Below are positions 61,395 to 64,000 of a DNA stretch of 64,000 nucleotides, piece by piece; position 1 is the first letter of the stretch; each line of letters begins with the position of its first letter. The translations under genes and the position numbers were made by a program. Source of the DNA: Lewinellaceae bacterium SD302 (GTDB taxonomy: Bacteria; Bacteroidota; Bacteroidia; Chitinophagales; Saprospiraceae); assembly GCA_002591745.1 (NCBI GenBank), contig PDLQ01000018.1:49272-113271 (forward strand), in the 5' to 3' direction. The notes below the pieces were generated by a model that was given only the letters and a program-made list of their open reading frames with translations, was not told the DNA's origin and did no database searches.

Positions 61395-64000
61395 ATGAAA
61401 AGACCTTACCTAACAAGCCTCGCCAGGTTAACTTTCCTGTGCTGTCTAGGCTTCCTCGCAGCTAGCGGTCTGCTGGCGCAGGACATTACTCACCCCACGG
61501 CTGGAGATGGCTCCGTAACGATGTTTACGGTTCCCGCTGGTACGACCGTGAATTACTTTGACGGCGGCGGCGAAGCCTGTAATGGCGAAGGCGGTGCTTA
61601 CGCTAACAACCAGGACGCAACCGCTCAGATCTGCCCGGATGCTCCGGGTAGTGTTATTACCATCGAGTTTCTGGAGGTTGACATTGAAACACGTACAGAT
61701 CCCGTCTGTTGGGATTTTCTGAACATTTTTGACGGTGATGACGTAACTGACCCTCAAGTCTTCACCGGATGTGGAGAAGAAGGCTTCCAAGCCTGTGCTT
61801 CTTTGGCTGGTGACGGAAGTGATGGCGGTGGTGTAGAAGAAGGCCCCAATGACATCCACGGATCTAATGTGGCGCTTCCTTTGAACCCTGTCAATAACGT
61901 TTACACTTCTACTGATGCCTCCGGTTGTCTGACTGTCAATTTCACGTCAGACGGCTCTGTTCCCCAGGGCGGTTGGGTAGCGGAAGTAACTGCTACCAGC
62001 ACCTGTCCTCCTGCCGTAGATGCTGAGGACATTACTCATCCCACCGGCAACGGTGTTGATGAAATGTTTATGGTTCCTCCCGGTGCTACCGTATCCTACG
62101 TGGACGCCGGTGGCGAAGGTTGTGACGGTGAAGGTTCTTACCCATTAGACCAAAATAGTGTTGCTCGTCTCTGTCCCGATGGCAGTGCGATGGGAAGTGT
62201 TATCTCAATCGAATTTTTAGACGTTGATCTGGAAACTCGTACTGATCCTGTCTGCTGGGATTTCCTGAACGTTTACGACGGAAACGGTACCGGTGGAACC
62301 CAGCTCTTTACTGGTTGTGGTGAAGAAGGCTTTGCCGATTGTGCCGTTAGCCCCGGTGACGGTGGTGACGGTGGCGGTGTTGAAGCTGGCCCCAATGATA
62401 TTCATGGTACTAACGTAGCCGCTCCCCTGGCACCCGTTAATAACGTATTTACCTCTACCGACATTTCCGGTTGTCTGACCGTAGAATTTATCTCTGATGG
62501 TTCCGTAGATGAAGGTGGCTGGGTAGCCAACGTAATGGCTTCCGGTGGTGACTCCGACTGTGAGAGCAACCTGGTTTGTAATGACATCGAAGTATTTCTT
62601 GATGTGGACGGCCAATTTGTCATTGATGAAATGACTGAAATGGACGCTACTGCCGGTTCTACCTTCACACCCGGTGATGAACTTACCTTTACCCAAGACA
62701 CCTTTATGTGTGGTGATGTGGGCACGGTGGATGTCACGATCTTCCTTAACCAGGATGGTGACGAAGCTGATGACGAATGTGATATCGTTGTGACGGTAAC
62801 CGATAGTATTGCTCCTACAATTACCCTGACCGACGGCGATGTAACGCTGGATGACCAAGGTAACGCCGTGCTGATCGGTGGTGACGACGATGCTGCTGAA
62901 GATGCTTGTGGCCTTGCTTCCGTAGAATTGAACATGAATAACTTCGGTTGTGAGGATATCGGTATGTTCGAGGTAGAAGTAACTGCTACCGACGTAAATG
63001 GCAACGTAGCTATGGATACTGTAACGGTTACCATCAACTTCACCGAGCCCGACCTGGGTTGTATCACCGAGATTAACGTAACGTTGAACGAAAACTGCCA
63101 GACTGCCATCATCCCCGAGATGGTATTGGCAGGTAACACCGTTTGTCTGGATCAATTTGCTTTCGACATCGTAGTCATGGACGACGATACGACCAATGGT
63201 CCGATCATCGACGGTTGTGGTCGTTTCATTTACACCATCGAAACCGGAGATGGAGGAGTAGCTCCTACGGTTAATGGCTTCGTGGGCGACTTCGCTCCCG
63301 ATAACTTTACTACTACCCTGATCGGCAACGGTGCGGGTGGTGATGTAGCCAGCGTGGATTTCGCTGCTAATAACGAAGAACTTACGCTGAGTACTAGTTC
63401 TGATTTTACTTGTGGAGGCGAACTGAGTGCCGAAGCAACCATTATGATTCCAAGCAACGGTACGATTGCCTTCGACTTCGAGCATAATGCTACTGAAGAT
63501 GCCTCTTTCGACATCTTCATGGTCAGCCTGGAAGGCACTATGACCGATATCACCAGTAACAACACCTCTGGCTCCGTTTCCGAGGAAGTTGAAACCGGTG
63601 CCATGCTGATGTTCAAAGCTACGGAAGTCGACGGTTGCTTCAGCACGGTCAACGATCTGATCATCCGCAATCTTGTTTTCCAGTCCAACGTAGCTCCACT
63701 AATGGAACTGCAAAACTTCCTGGGCTGCTGGGGTTACGTAAATGCTGAGGACAAAACCTCTCCGCGCATCCAGGACAGCATCGTGGCTCCGGCCGAACTG
63801 TTCTGCGTAGACCTGCCGACCGTTAACCTGAACGAGCTTCCGGCTAACGTCAGCCGCTGTTTCGAAGTGGACGCTGCCGGTAACGTAGCCGCTGGATTCT
63901 ACTTCACCGCCCTGGGCCAACGCCTGGCTGCCGGTTCCGCCACCGGCGTGATCCCCGGTTTCTTCGACGGCTGTAGCGCCATGGAAATCTGTGTGAACGA
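61395..64000 (+). CDS. Large secreted protein with tandem CUB-like domains, C-terminus outside the window
   Basis: The frame opens at the ATG at 61395 and runs off the right end (868+ codons). The signal peptide ends LLAQ (~29). Residues ~30-210 and ~212-395 are two copies of a CUB-like domain with matching blocks (DITHPT, TVxYxDxGGExCxGEG, ETRTDPVCWDFLNxxDG, TGCGEEGF, GCLTVxFxSDGSV). After that come HYR-like beta modules (TVDVTIFLNQDGDE, ITLTDGDVTLDDQGN). The repeats also match at the DNA level. An adhesin or matrix-binding surface protein with a T9SS tail beyond the edge is likely. Confidence 0.82.
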   Translation, partial: MKRPYLTSLARLTFLCCLGFLAASGLLAQDITHPTAGDGSVTMFTVPAGTTVNYFDGGGEACNGEGGAYANNQDATAQICPDAPGSVITIEFLEVDIETRTDPVCWDFLNIFDGDDVTDPQVFTGCGEEGFQACASLAGDGSDGGGVEEGPNDIHGSNVALPLNPVNNVYTSTDASGCLTVNFTSDGSVPQGGWVAEVTATSTCPPAVDAEDITHPTGNGVDEMFMVPPGATVSYVDAGGEGCDGEGSYPLDQNSVARLCPDGSAMGSVISIEFLDVDLETRTDPVCWDFLNVYDGNGTGGTQLFTGCGEEGFADCAVSPGDGGDGGGVEAGPNDIHGTNVAAPLAPVNNVFTSTDISGCLTVEFISDGSVDEGGWVANVMASGGDSDCESNLVCNDIEVFLDVDGQFVIDEMTEMDATAGSTFTPGDELTFTQDTFMCGDVGTVDVTIFLNQDGDEADDECDIVVTVTDSIAPTITLTDGDVTLDDQGNAVLIGGDDDAAEDACGLASVELNMNNFGCEDIGMFEVEVTATDVNGNVAMDTVTVTINFTEPDLGCITEINVTLNENCQTAIIPEMVLAGNTVCLDQFAFDIVVMDDDTTNGPIIDGCGRFIYTIETGDGGVAPTVNGFVGDFAPDNFTTTLIGNGAGGDVASVDFAANNEELTLSTSSDFTCGGELSAEATIMIPSNGTIAFDFEHNATEDASFDIFMVSLEGTMTDITSNNTSGSVSEEVETGAMLMFKATEVDGCFSTVNDLIIRNLVFQSNVAPLMELQNFLGCWGYVNAEDKTSPRIQDSIVAPAELFCVDLPTVNLNELPANVSRCFEVDAAGNVAAGFYFTALGQRLAAGSATGVIPGFFDGCSAMEICVN

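Noticed and set aside
62217..63485. A 422-codon open frame on the minus strand within the CUB-like gene
   Set aside because: It is antisense to a long frame with clear signal peptide, repeats and domain patterns; its translation is low-complexity Thr/Ser/Val/Gly with no domain.

Overview
The window looks like a chromosomal stretch from a free-living Bacteroidota, most probably a Lewinella-like member of the Saprospiria. Four observations point there. Secreted proteins end in type IX secretion (T9SS) sorting domains: a gliding-motility CHU_C type B domain at 2006-5455 and type A tails at 17021-18061 and 46495-48096. Many proteins are lipoproteins with short lipoboxes. Starts lack purine-rich ribosome sites, and several are preceded by Bacteroidota-type -7 boxes (TAnnTTTG or TAnnTTCG). 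A bacillithiol deacetylase (bshB1) is present. I saw no rRNA, tRNA, CRISPR array, transposase or prophage gene.

Layout. 1-5.5 kb: a left-truncated secreted M4 metallopeptidase diverges from a large T9SS surface protein. 5.6-11.5 kb: small envelope proteins, an MBL hydrolase, an AI-2E-type permease, a TonB-domain lipoprotein, an IMPACT protein and a DinB protein. 11.6-14.4 kb: the primary sigma factor, a one-helix membrane protein and an M50-like protease with TPRs. 14.5-22.5 kb: sulfatase, DM13/T9SS protein, pseudouridine synthase and dnaE. 23-35.7 kb: SHOCT protein, beta-lactamase-like hydrolase, ADP/ATP-translocase-like protein with HEAT repeats, GH113-like lipoprotein, hemD, NYN-CSD protein, DUF2064 protein, AsmA-like protein and bshB1. 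36-43 kb (all minus): amidohydrolase and Lrp regulator, DUF4846 and SIMPL proteins, FKBP, and a membrane-tethered HTH-like protein. 43.5-48.7 kb: HisKA_2 kinase, LytTR regulator, and a haem/copper monooxygenase-like protein overlapping a redoxin. 48.8-57 kb (minus): cmk, HDAC-like protein, TrmH, PBP1-like lipoprotein, guaA and a YyaL-type thioredoxin protein. 57-64 kb: a CRTAC/ASPIC lipoprotein, an 806-bp gene-free stretch, and a secreted protein with two CUB-like repeats that runs off the right end.

The most unusual content is a set of short dispersed repeats. A 15-bp word, GCTACTTTGNYAGYC, occurs about 17 times on both strands, in spacers and inside unrelated genes. In four further places the same word is split at exactly one point (GCTAC^TTTG) by a 30-bp GC-rich, imperfectly palindromic cassette. 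Two of these composites lie in frame inside genes (an M50-like protease and a redoxin) and add ten codons. Larger inverted-repeat elements fill several spacers, and one pair provides the stop codons of two convergent genes. All repeat calls were made by reading; no copy-number or homology search was possible.
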